Origin: an uncultured Flavobacteriaceae bacterium
Lineage (GTDB): Bacteria; Bacteroidota; Bacteroidia; Flavobacteriales; Flavobacteriaceae
NCBI GenBank assembly: GCA_947502495.1
Contig: CANNAC010000002.1
Span: forward strand, 124,001-188,000
Reading direction: 5' to 3'
Length of the DNA: 64,000 nt
Within the stretch, counting starts at the first letter, position 1, and each line of letters opens with the position of its first letter. The notes under the pieces were generated by a model. The model did not search any database. It was given only the letters and a program-made list of their open reading frames with translations, and was not told the DNA's origin. The position numbers were made by a program, and so were the translations under genes. Below are positions 1 through 8,581 of the stretch, one piece after another.

Positions 1-1404
1 GTACTAGATGTGTATGATTACACATCAAACACATGGTCTAATGGAGGAATGGCTCCTGTAGATTTTAATCACTTTCAGGCAGTTACTTATGAAGGTTTAA
101 TTTGGGTAATAGGCGCTTTTAAAACAAACGAACCCAACCCTGAATTGAATGCAGACTATATTTATATGTATAACCCAGCAAGTCAACAATGGATTCAAGG
201 TATGGAATTACCTACTGCAAGAAAGCGTGGTGCCGCTGGATTAGCCATGCATAATAATAAGTTTTATTTAGTTGGTGGAAACGTATATGGTCATGGTGGT
301 GGCTACACACCTTATCTGGATGTCTTCAATCCTGCTACTGGAATATTTACATCTTTAGCAGATGCGCCACATGCTAGAGATCACTTTCATACTGTGGTAC
401 ATAATGACAAACTTTATGCTTTAGGCGGCAGACTCACTGGTGGTGCAGGAGGACTATTTGCACCTCAAGTTCCCGAAGTAGATGTTTACGATTTAAACAC
501 CAACCTTTGGTCTACTTTAGCACCTAGTAGCAATATTCCTACCCCAAGAGCTGGAGCTGCGACTGTTTTATTTCAAAATGAAATATTTGTTATTGGCGGG
601 GAAACAACCTTTGGGAGTGCAACAGGTAATAATGGACAACGCGATATTGTAGAAGCTTTTAATCCTGTAACAGGTACATGGACCACCAAAGACAATCTAA
701 CTCAATACATACATGGTATTCAAGCAATAGTTTCAGGAGGTGGCATACATGTTATTAGTGGTTCCAGTGGTGGTACTTCTATAAAAAACATGGAATATTT
801 TGGTGTGAATAACCCAACAGGAAGTCCGAATGTAAATAGCACTTTCGCCTCAGATGAAACGACTAAGACTTTTCAATATGGTGCTAGTTATGGCACTGTG
901 AATATCCCTATCAGGCTATCTAATAGCACAGGAACCACTGGAACTTATATTGATAACATTACCATTTCGGGAGCAAATTTTACTTTAAATGCTGCGTACA
1001 GTAATTTACTATTAGGTGCGAATCAAGACATCATTATTGAAGCGGTTTTAAATGATACATCGCAAAATATGAGCACAGGAAATGTGCAAGTAACGTATAA
1101 TAATAGTTCCACTTTAAATATTGCTTTAGAAGGGACTTTAAACCCAACTTTATCTGTTACTAATCCCGACGATTTAAAAACACTTAAGGTATATCCAAAT
1201 CCTACAAAATCTACATTCCAGCTGAATACAAAAAGTACACAATTAAACGTGTTTGATATTACAGGAAAATCTATAAAAGTATTTCATGGTGACTTTAGTA
1301 AGGAGCATCCTTTTAATATTTCTAATCTTTCAAAAGGCATTTATTTTATACAAGTAAAAAATGCTTCGCAGGTTAGCCAAACAATCAAAATCATTAAAAT
1401 ATAA
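1..1404 (+). CDS. Kelch-repeat protein with T9SS sorting domain (5' end missing)
   Basis: The reading frame is open to the left window edge (codons for V-L-D precede the first possible start at 10), so this is the C-terminal part of a larger secreted protein. It holds several kelch blades, visible as repeated patterns such as VDVYDLNTNLWSTL and IFVIGGE. A beta-rich domain follows (about residues 275-380 of the visible part). The last 75 residues are a type A T9SS sorting domain, with VYPNPTKSTFQL and a final IKI-type tail. Kelch propellers commonly bind ligands or glycans; the specific ligand cannot be read from the sequence. It is likely outer-surface or secreted. It converges on the next gene across a bidirectional terminator. 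Its sorting domain resembles that of the amylase at 22415, which hints at a link to the glucan locus. Confidence 0.85.
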   Translation, partial: VLDVYDYTSNTWSNGGMAPVDFNHFQAVTYEGLIWVIGAFKTNEPNPELNADYIYMYNPASQQWIQGMELPTARKRGAAGLAMHNNKFYLVGGNVYGHGGGYTPYLDVFNPATGIFTSLADAPHARDHFHTVVHNDKLYALGGRLTGGAGGLFAPQVPEVDVYDLNTNLWSTLAPSSNIPTPRAGAATVLFQNEIFVIGGETTFGSATGNNGQRDIVEAFNPVTGTWTTKDNLTQYIHGIQAIVSGGGIHVISGSSGGTSIKNMEYFGVNNPTGSPNVNSTFASDETTKTFQYGASYGTVNIPIRLSNSTGTTGTYIDNITISGANFTLNAAYSNLLLGANQDIIIEAVLNDTSQNMSTGNVQVTYNNSSTLNIALEGTLNPTLSVTNPDDLKTLKVYPNPTKSTFQLNTKSTQLNVFDITGKSIKVFHGDFSKEHPFNISNLSKGIYFIQVKNASQVSQTIKIIKI

Positions 1405-1455
1405 TACCATATCCTGATATTCTTAAAAGGATTATTTTTAAAATCTATTTAAAAC

Positions 1456-1498
1456 AAAAAATCTCTTAGCGTAGTAATACACCAAGAGATTTTTTTTA
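1456..1498. terminator. Bidirectional intrinsic terminator
   Basis: Perfect 12-bp inverted repeat AAAAAATCTCTT (1456-1467) / AAGAGATTTTTT (1484-1495) with a 16-nt loop. A T-run follows on one strand and an A-run precedes on the other, so it can stop transcription from both convergent genes. Confidence 0.85.
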
Positions 1499-1516
1499 TA
1501 CCTATTCCTTGTGTTT

Positions 1517-1936
1517 TTAATCCATATACGTCCAATTTACACCATCGCTAATTACCGTGATGGTTCTCAAGTTGTTTTCGTACATATAAATTTCTGAACT
1601 TCCGGTTGTGGATCCTTTAGGAAACAAAGCCCCAGAAATCGTGGTTAACTTTGCAGTATTCGAATTATTAATATTTCTAATAATATATACTCTTCCTGGA
1701 AAAGTGACCGGGTTTGGAAGCCTAAATTCTTGATCTGTAGCTTGCGGATTGATAGATAAATAAACACCTCCATCAATATCTGTAGCAGTACCATTTCCTG
1801 TTAAAGTGATATGCTTTACAGAAAGATTCCCATTAATATCTAAAGTACTTTTAGGAGTTGTTGTACCAACACCCACTTGCGCAAAACAGTTACTACTAAC
1901 AAAAATAAAGCAACATATAATTAGAAAATTTTTCAT
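1517..1936 (-). CDS. Small exported hypothetical protein
   Basis: 139 residues with a signal peptide (hydrophobic stretch 3-18, cleavage expected after CFAQ). The mature N-terminus VGVGTTTPKSTLDINGNLS is a motif seen at the start of many Bacteroidota surface and tail-fibre-like proteins. The rest looks beta-rich and has no catalytic motif that I recognise. It lies just 10 nt beyond the stop of the GH13 gene on the same strand, so it may be the last gene of the maltodextrin operon. Its role is unknown. Confidence 0.7.
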   Translation of the reverse strand: MKNFLIICCFIFVSSNCFAQVGVGTTTPKSTLDINGNLSVKHITLTGNGTATDIDGGVYLSINPQATDQEFRLPNPVTFPGRVYIIRNINNSNTAKLTTISGALFPKGSTTGSSEIYMYENNLRTITVISDGVNWTYMD

Positions 1937-1946
1937 GTTTCGAGGT

Positions 1947-3368
1947 TTATTGTAGTAATATTTTATATTCCCAAGGACCTAGTGTAATTGCATTGCCATC
2001 CAGTTCGAATGCCGTATTAGACATATAATCGATGTACTTTCCTTTTTGTGGCACACTTGCTTTTAAAGCTTCATTAGAAACGTTTGCTACATATAGAATT
2101 GTGCTTCCATTTTTGCTTCTTTTAAACGCTAGAATATTTTTATTTGCAACTTCTATTTTCTCATAAGAAGCAGCGTCTTTTCCTCCGTTTAGTGCAGAGC
2201 TTGTACTTTTTAGTTTTCCTAATTTCTCTAAAACTGGCCACATTTTCCCTTTGGTATGCGGAAAACTATCTTTTTCAAAAAACAATAATCTATGGTCTAA
2301 ATCATATTCTTGACCAGAATAAATTAAAGGCATTCCAGGCGTTACGTAGCTTAAAGCTGTCATGGTTTCTGCAGCATCTCCCATACGCTCTTTTATGGTT
2401 CCATTCCAAGAATTTTCATCATGATTGGTTACAAAATTCATAAGCATATCATCTGCTTCGTATCTATCTAAATCGGCTTGCAATGCATTAGTAAAATCGG
2501 TAGCATCCTTTTCTCCTTGTGCCATATGATTCATAGCATGATGTCTATCCCAACCATAAGCCATATCAAATAAACCATCTTTCATTAATTCTGGCTCCCA
2601 AGCTTCTGCTAGCATGAAAATATCTTTTTGTGCGCGTAATTCCGGGATCGCTTGTTCCCAAAAATCTGCTGGTACAGACCCTGCAACATCACATCTTAAA
2701 CCGTCTACACCTTCTTTTGTTAACCAATAACTCATGTCTGCAATCATTTCTTTACGCATCTCTTGATTGTCGTAATTTAAATCGGCAACATCTGTCCAAT
2801 CGGTATCTACAGGATGCACCACCTCTCCTTTGTCGTTTTGTGTATAATATTCCGGATTGGTTTTTAACCAAGTATGATCCCAACCAGTGTGATTTGGTAC
2901 CCAGTCTAAAATCACATAAATCCCATTCTCATGTGCAGTATTGACCAGACTTCTAAAATCTTCAATGGTTCCAAATTCTGGATTGATTTTCGTGAAATCG
3001 GAAACCGCATAATAGCTTCCTAAATATTTCCCTTGTTCTGCTTCTGGAAAATCGCTTGCAAACTTGCTATCTTCTCCTCCAGTCGCTTTACGTTTTGTTT
3101 CTGAAATAGGAAAAACAGGCATTAGCCAAATCACTTTTACTCCTAATTGTTTTAACTGCGGAATGTCTTTTGTGAATTCCTCAAAAGTTCCTTCAGGAGA
3201 ATATTGACGAATGTTTGCTTCATAAATTACAGCAGTTTCTAAATCGGAAGCCGATATAGGTTTAAGAACTGCTTTTTCTTCTACAACAGCTGTTTCTTCT
3301 GTTTGTTTCTTTTCTTCTTTACAAGCAAATATGGTAAGGATTGCTAATAATACCGTTAATTTTTTCAT
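1947..3368 (-). CDS. GH13 alpha-amylase family lipoprotein
   Basis: 473 residues. A lipoprotein signal with lipobox IFAC (Cys16) is followed by an acidic linker, then a GH13 (beta/alpha)8 barrel. The four GH13 regions are visible: DWVPNH (155-160), GLRCD with nucleophile Asp227, MLAEAWE with acid/base Glu255, and NFVTNHD with His316-Asp317. A small beta C-terminal domain ends the protein. It probably hydrolyses alpha-1,4-glucan oligosaccharides in the periplasm or at a membrane surface. It follows the preceding GH13 gene by only 2 nt in a seven-gene operon with GH31 and GH65 genes. Exact product specificity cannot be set from sequence. Confidence 0.9.
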   Translation of the reverse strand: MKKLTVLLAILTIFACKEEKKQTEETAVVEEKAVLKPISASDLETAVIYEANIRQYSPEGTFEEFTKDIPQLKQLGVKVIWLMPVFPISETKRKATGGEDSKFASDFPEAEQGKYLGSYYAVSDFTKINPEFGTIEDFRSLVNTAHENGIYVILDWVPNHTGWDHTWLKTNPEYYTQNDKGEVVHPVDTDWTDVADLNYDNQEMRKEMIADMSYWLTKEGVDGLRCDVAGSVPADFWEQAIPELRAQKDIFMLAEAWEPELMKDGLFDMAYGWDRHHAMNHMAQGEKDATDFTNALQADLDRYEADDMLMNFVTNHDENSWNGTIKERMGDAAETMTALSYVTPGMPLIYSGQEYDLDHRLLFFEKDSFPHTKGKMWPVLEKLGKLKSTSSALNGGKDAASYEKIEVANKNILAFKRSKNGSTILYVANVSNEALKASVPQKGKYIDYMSNTAFELDGNAITLGPWEYKILLQ

Positions 3369-3370
3369 GG

Positions 3371-5050
3371 TTATCTCAATTTTAATTCTTCTAATAAAAT
3401 AATGTTTGTAGCTATGCTAATGGTGATGGTTCCGTTTTTCACTTCAAAGGTTTCTCCAGAATAGAAATCGGTAACTTCTTGTCCGTCTTTAAAAACAGAA
3501 GACACATTAATGGTTTGTTCTCCTTTTGGTAAGTCTAAACCAATTATAACTTCATCTTTAAAAGCATCTTTAGTGTACTTTCTACTGAAAACATAAGGCG
3601 AATCACTTATCATTTGATGCTTTCCTGCTCCAACCGAAGGATGCTTACTTCTAAACTGACCAAGCTTTTGCCAATGGATTAATAAGTCTTGTTTTTGAGA
3701 TCGCTCTTCCCAATTCATGAAACTTCTAAGTGTTGCATCGCCAACAGTTCCTTCAATAGTTAAATCTCTTGCCAACTCGTCTCCATAATAGATTTGCGAA
3801 GCTCCAGGAGAAAGCAATAAACGGGTTGCTGTTTCGTATGTTTTCTCTCTGTTTTTATCAAATGGTTGTCCGTCATCATGCGAAGTTAAATAGTTTAAAA
3901 CCCCATAATCTTTCAGTGTGCTATTTAAAATACTATCGTAATTTTTGAATTGTTCTTCATAGGATTGCTGTGCAGCATTCCATTTAAATTCAAAATTGAT
4001 AAGACTATTAAAAGCGTTCTCAAAATAGTTGACTTTTTTATCACCAAAATCGAAAGCTATTCCCGAAGAAATGCCGTAGTTATACAATTCGCCAACCAAG
4101 TAAAAATTGGTATTGTCTACTACTTTATCCGGATTGTTCTGCTTAAATTCCGCGAAAGCGTTATCACAAATGGCATTAAACTCCTGCCAAACATAAGCTT
4201 CGGTGTGTTTTACCGTATCGACTCTGTAGCCATCAATCCCGAAATCCCTCACGTAATCGCTCAACCATTTCATGATATAAAAACGAGGTGCTCGCGGATA
4301 ATCATTTGCTTTAAAAAACGCATCTAGCTCAGCAACTTCCTGGTCGTAACGTCCTTCTGCTTTCCATTTTGCAATTAAATGAGGTGGTAATTCTACTTCC
4401 TCATTGCTTTCGGTTTTAACATCTGGAAGATTTTTCACCAAGGTACAAGTCACGGTGTTTTCAAAGTTTTTGTAATCGCATTGCGGACTAGTTCTTACCC
4501 AATCGTTTGGCCAAACCGGATCTTGATCTGTAACAGGACCTGTGTGATTAATAACGGCATCCAATAAAACGCGAATGCCTTTCTTATGCGCAGCATCCAC
4601 TAGGTTTTTTAAATCTTCTTCGGTCCCAAGATTGGCATCTATATTGGTCCAATCTTTGGTCCAATAGCCATGAAACCCGTACGTGATTCCAGTACCTTCA
4701 TCTGTTCCTCCATGAATTTGTTCTACTATTGGTGACATCCAAATAGCGTTTATACCCAAATCTGTAAAGTAACCAGCTTCGATTTTCTGTGTGATTCCTT
4801 TTAAATCACCACCTTCAAAACCGCGTAAAAGACCTGTTTCTTTATCTCTGTTATAATTAACATCATTGTCTTTATCTCCATTATTAAAACGATCGGTTAA
4901 CAAAAAATAGACGTTTGCTGCTTCCCAAACAAAAGGCGTTTTAAACGCTTCTTTTTGTTGGCTTTCGGCTACATCTTGATTTGCTTTTTTATCGGTTTTA
5001 CAACTGAAAGCAAGTATGGCTATTGCCATTAAAAGTATGTTGTTTTTCAT
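3371..5050 (-). CDS. GH13 alpha-amylase family lipoprotein
   Basis: 559 residues with lipobox LAFSC (Cys17), so membrane-anchored. The GH13 barrel has region I DAVINH (164-169), nucleophile Asp278 in GYRVD, acid/base Glu321 in LVGEL and His391-Asp392 in LTSHDD. An insertion at about 190-250 lies between regions I and II. The N-terminal motif VYFLLTDRFNNGD is typical of alpha-amylases and cyclodextrin glucanotransferase-like enzymes. It likely cleaves maltodextrins after import through SusCD. It starts 7 nt after the GH31 fusion gene and runs 2 nt from the next GH13 gene, so it is co-transcribed. Confidence 0.9.
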   Translation of the reverse strand: MKNNILLMAIAILAFSCKTDKKANQDVAESQQKEAFKTPFVWEAANVYFLLTDRFNNGDKDNDVNYNRDKETGLLRGFEGGDLKGITQKIEAGYFTDLGINAIWMSPIVEQIHGGTDEGTGITYGFHGYWTKDWTNIDANLGTEEDLKNLVDAAHKKGIRVLLDAVINHTGPVTDQDPVWPNDWVRTSPQCDYKNFENTVTCTLVKNLPDVKTESNEEVELPPHLIAKWKAEGRYDQEVAELDAFFKANDYPRAPRFYIMKWLSDYVRDFGIDGYRVDTVKHTEAYVWQEFNAICDNAFAEFKQNNPDKVVDNTNFYLVGELYNYGISSGIAFDFGDKKVNYFENAFNSLINFEFKWNAAQQSYEEQFKNYDSILNSTLKDYGVLNYLTSHDDGQPFDKNREKTYETATRLLLSPGASQIYYGDELARDLTIEGTVGDATLRSFMNWEERSQKQDLLIHWQKLGQFRSKHPSVGAGKHQMISDSPYVFSRKYTKDAFKDEVIIGLDLPKGEQTINVSSVFKDGQEVTDFYSGETFEVKNGTITISIATNIILLEELKLR

Positions 5051-5057
5051 GTGATAC

Positions 5058-8000
5058 TTAATATTTAATTTGTACTTCCGCTTCTTTTGAAGTATTCCAA
5101 TACACTTGAAATGTTACTATTTTTGTTACTTCATTATAGTGGAAATCTATTTTTTTGCTATCGTATTTTATACGTTTTGGATGCTTAGGAAAATTATGAA
5201 TAACAACATCTATACTTTTTGTAGATGTCGCATAATTGGCGCCAATTTCCGCTTCAAATTCTAATTCCAAACTTTTCTCGGTGGTTTCTGCTTCAAAGTT
5301 TATAATTTCATATTTGTCTTTTTCAAAAGCATTTTTTGTTGCACCGTCATCGTTATACATACTACGCTCACTTTCTGAAATAGTAGCATCAAAATAATAA
5401 TGCACATCCAATACGTTTCCATTATATTCTGCGGTGCTTTGCATTGATTTTGCTGTTGGAATAAATGCACCTCCACGAACATAAGTTGGAATCGAATTTT
5501 CTACCGTTTTCACGGAAAGACTTTGTCCTCCTTTTACTTTTTCGTCTGTATAAAAGTTATACCAATTGGCGTTTTTTGGAAAGTAAACTTCCGCTTCGGT
5601 TTGATTCGCATTCACAATTGGTGTCACTAGAAAGTCATTTCCCCAAAGGTATGTGGAAGCCATAGTTTGCAGCGTATTGTTATCGTCTTCTTCAAAAAAT
5701 AACGGTCGCATTAAAGGCGCTCCAGATTGGTTGTTTTCAAACACCAAGTTGTAATTGTATGGTAATAATTTGTATCTTAATTCTATGGCTTGTTTGGCTA
5801 ATGCTTTTGCTGTATCACTTCTAAAAACAGGTTCTGCTGGAACATCCTCTTGCGCATGTGGTCTATAAATAGGTTGAAAAACGCCATACTGCAACCATCG
5901 TCCATATAGCTCGTCGTCTAAATTATTACCAGCAAAACCACCTAAATCACTATGCATATATGCCAAACCTTGCATTCCCATTTGTAGTGCAATTTCTGGC
6001 TGACTTTGTAGTCCTCCCCAAGTTCTATTCACATCTCCAGACCAAGGAATCATCCCAAAACGTTGCGACCCAGAACTTCCTGCGCGCATTAAAATAAATG
6101 GTCGTGTGTTTGGCGAATTTTCGGTATACATCTCTTGTACTAACTCTGCCCAATGATGCCCATAGATATTATGTACCTCATCGGCAGTTCCGGTAGCATG
6201 AAGTAAGCCTTTTGGATGCACTTCTGGTTCTCCTAAATCGCCCCAAACTCCAGAAACACCCAAATCTGACAACTCTTTATAAATGTTTTTAAACCATTTT
6301 TTTCCTTTCGCATTGAAAATATCAATCAATCCGGTGTTCCCAAAATAGAAGTCGTAGGTAAACGGATTCCCTGCTGCATCTTTCGCCAAAACGTCTTCTC
6401 TTACTGCTTCGTCCCAACGACTAGAAGTGGTTAATACAAAAGGCTCTGTGACTAAAACAGTTTTTACGTTGTTGTCTTTTAGGCCTTTTATCATTTGTTT
6501 CGGATTAGGAAACGAATCGCGATCAAACGCTAGATTTCCCATAGTGCCTTGAACCGTTTTTCCGAACCAAAAAATATCGATAATAATGGCATCTAACGGA
6601 ATATTTTCGTCTCTAAATTTCTGTGCTGTTTCTTCGACTTCTTGTTGTGAATGATAGCCAAATCGGCTAGAAAAGTTACCTAAAGCCCAACGTGGCGGCA
6701 TGGGTTGTCTTCCTGTTAATTGCGTGTAGTTTTTAGTTACATCTAACCAAGAATCACCAACCACCACTTGATAGGTTTTTCTGCCAGAAATGGTTTCGTA
6801 AGTCAGTGTATTATCTTTTTTAGAATCTAAATCTAAAAAGCCAATTGGTGCATTATCAAAATGAATTAAATACTTATTAGAAGATACCACAATTGGCATC
6901 GTGTAATTCATTAGCTCGCTTCTATCTTCGTAACCATAATGCGCTTTGTTGTATAACTCTAAACGGTTTCCTCTACGATTCATCCCTAAAGCTCTTGCGC
7001 CTCCACCATATAAAACCTCCTCAGGTTTTAAGTTGAAACTAATGGTCTCAAATTGGTCTGTTTTTTGATAACCATTTTTCACAGAAGTGACTTCTTTTCC
7101 GTCTTTAAAATAGGAAACATGAAAAGGTGCTTTCGTGATTTTTACAGCTAATTTTTCAGATTGAAAACTAATCTCTGAAGTTGTTTCATTAAATTTTACA
7201 TTTGAAAGTGCTTTATCTAAAACTACAGCATGAGACTTTTTATCAAATGTTTCACCTGTTGGTAAAAATGTAATTTCGATAATTTCAGGATTGTAAAAAT
7301 GCATGGAATAGTTACCATCTGAAACTTGAATATTTAATTGATTGTTTTGAAATTTAACAAATTTAAATTCTCTTTTTTCAATAGCATCTTCAAACAACCA
7401 TGTAATGGCTTCTGCAAAATTATTACTCCAAAGTGCTTCATTGTGTTTTCCTTCAGGAACGACTTTCGATTGCATGTTTTTTTCTGGAAAACCGTTGTTT
7501 TTTAAAATAGAAATAATACTATTCATATCTGTAACGGTTTGGCTAATTTCATTATAACCAGCGTTTTCACCTTCTTTCCCTCCTGCTAAAAAGTACATTT
7601 TTGTATTTTGAAGATTAGCATACTTTTTAGTAAACGCATTTACTTCTGGAGCAAACCAAAACGCAGGTGAATACACACCAACTTTACCAAAAACGTTTGG
7701 GTATTTTAATGCTGCATAATGAGAAATTAGACCTCCCATGGAACTACCAAAAATAGCTGTATTATCTCTGTCTTTTTTTGTGTTATAATTAGTGTCTATG
7801 TAAGGTTTTAATGTGTTTACTAAGAAATCTACATAAGTTTCACCTTCGCCTCCACCATATTTAGCATTAGTCCATGGAGAATACTCATCTAAGCGTTTGG
7901 AATCGCCATTGTCTACACCAACCACTATAATTTTAAGGTTGTCTTTAAATAATTTATCTAAAGTTTCGTCTACATTCCACTCGCCATAACCAGAAGTTTT

Positions 8001-8534
8001 AGCATCAAATAAATTTTGTCCATCGTGCATATACACCACAGGATACTCCTTGTTGGATGTTTTGTAATCTGGAGGCAAATAAATCCTAACACGACGTTTT
8101 CTATTAAGTTGTGGTATATTAAATGCTTCAGAAATAATGGTTACATTTTTTGAAGCAGTAGAAACTTCTTCAACATCAAATAAATGACCCCAACCTGCTA
8201 TTTTTACTTGTATTGTATCGTTTGATTTATTGAATTTATAAATACGATTATCTATAGCCTCTCCTTTATTTGTACTCTCTGAAGTATCCCAATTCCCTAA
8301 AGTAAACTTATATAAAATACGTTGTTCTGTTTTAGGAAGCGTAATTTGATACTGACCATTTATTTGTTCTAATTGGTAGTCTTTATGTCCTCCAGACCAG
8401 CCTTCAAAATCACCTGAAATAAAAATGGATGCCTCTTTTGGAGTATCATCTGGAAGTGCTTCCAAAATTATTGTGACTTGTGCAACTGTTACTTGAAATA
8501 GTAAAAAGGATAGTATGTATATAAGTTGTTTCAT
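5058..8534 (-). CDS. Esterase-like domain fused to GH31 alpha-glucosidase
   Basis: 1158 residues with a Sec signal (1-18, ending VTVAQ). Three parts are visible. Residues 20-118 form a beta domain resembling glycogen/starch-binding modules (IFISGDFEGW). Residues about 130-385 form an alpha/beta-hydrolase of the enterochelin-esterase type, with MHDGQNLFD and nucleophile elbow GSSMGG (Ser265), possible His364. Residues about 400-1158 form a GH31 enzyme with N-terminal beta-sandwich, catalytic barrel (nucleophile Asp766 in GVWGDLGEPE, likely acid Asp834 in WSGD) and C-terminal beta domains. GH31 members release glucose from non-reducing ends of alpha-glucans. The fused esterase could remove acyl groups or simply bind substrate; this is inference. 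It is likely periplasmic, in the middle of the glucan operon. Confidence 0.88.
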   Translation of the reverse strand: MKQLIYILSFLLFQVTVAQVTIILEALPDDTPKEASIFISGDFEGWSGGHKDYQLEQINGQYQITLPKTEQRILYKFTLGNWDTSESTNKGEAIDNRIYKFNKSNDTIQVKIAGWGHLFDVEEVSTASKNVTIISEAFNIPQLNRKRRVRIYLPPDYKTSNKEYPVVYMHDGQNLFDAKTSGYGEWNVDETLDKLFKDNLKIIVVGVDNGDSKRLDEYSPWTNAKYGGGEGETYVDFLVNTLKPYIDTNYNTKKDRDNTAIFGSSMGGLISHYAALKYPNVFGKVGVYSPAFWFAPEVNAFTKKYANLQNTKMYFLAGGKEGENAGYNEISQTVTDMNSIISILKNNGFPEKNMQSKVVPEGKHNEALWSNNFAEAITWLFEDAIEKREFKFVKFQNNQLNIQVSDGNYSMHFYNPEIIEITFLPTGETFDKKSHAVVLDKALSNVKFNETTSEISFQSEKLAVKITKAPFHVSYFKDGKEVTSVKNGYQKTDQFETISFNLKPEEVLYGGGARALGMNRRGNRLELYNKAHYGYEDRSELMNYTMPIVVSSNKYLIHFDNAPIGFLDLDSKKDNTLTYETISGRKTYQVVVGDSWLDVTKNYTQLTGRQPMPPRWALGNFSSRFGYHSQQEVEETAQKFRDENIPLDAIIIDIFWFGKTVQGTMGNLAFDRDSFPNPKQMIKGLKDNNVKTVLVTEPFVLTTSSRWDEAVREDVLAKDAAGNPFTYDFYFGNTGLIDIFNAKGKKWFKNIYKELSDLGVSGVWGDLGEPEVHPKGLLHATGTADEVHNIYGHHWAELVQEMYTENSPNTRPFILMRAGSSGSQRFGMIPWSGDVNRTWGGLQSQPEIALQMGMQGLAYMHSDLGGFAGNNLDDELYGRWLQYGVFQPIYRPHAQEDVPAEPVFRSDTAKALAKQAIELRYKLLPYNYNLVFENNQSGAPLMRPLFFEEDDNNTLQTMASTYLWGNDFLVTPIVNANQTEAEVYFPKNANWYNFYTDEKVKGGQSLSVKTVENSIPTYVRGGAFIPTAKSMQSTAEYNGNVLDVHYYFDATISESERSMYNDDGATKNAFEKDKYEIINFEAETTEKSLELEFEAEIGANYATSTKSIDVVIHNFPKHPKRIKYDSKKIDFHYNEVTKIVTFQVYWNTSKEAEVQIKY

Positions 8535-8551
8535 TTTCTTTGTTTAACAAG

Positions 8552-8576
8552 CACTTCGACTGCGCTCAGTGTGACA
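8552..8576. repeat. Short intergenic repeat-like element within the operon
   Basis: The 47-nt gap between the GH13 and GH31 genes contains CACTTCGACTGCGCTCAGTG followed by TGACA. From memory this resembles a short dispersed repeat common in Flavobacteriia. It can fold partly (CACT/AGTG ends). It may influence mRNA processing within the operon. Confidence 0.5.
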
Positions 8577-8581
8577 ACCGA

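Noticed and set aside
3950-4327. 125-codon open frame on the plus strand
   Set aside because: Antisense to a GH13 gene with intact catalytic motifs; no signal, domain or upstream initiation context.
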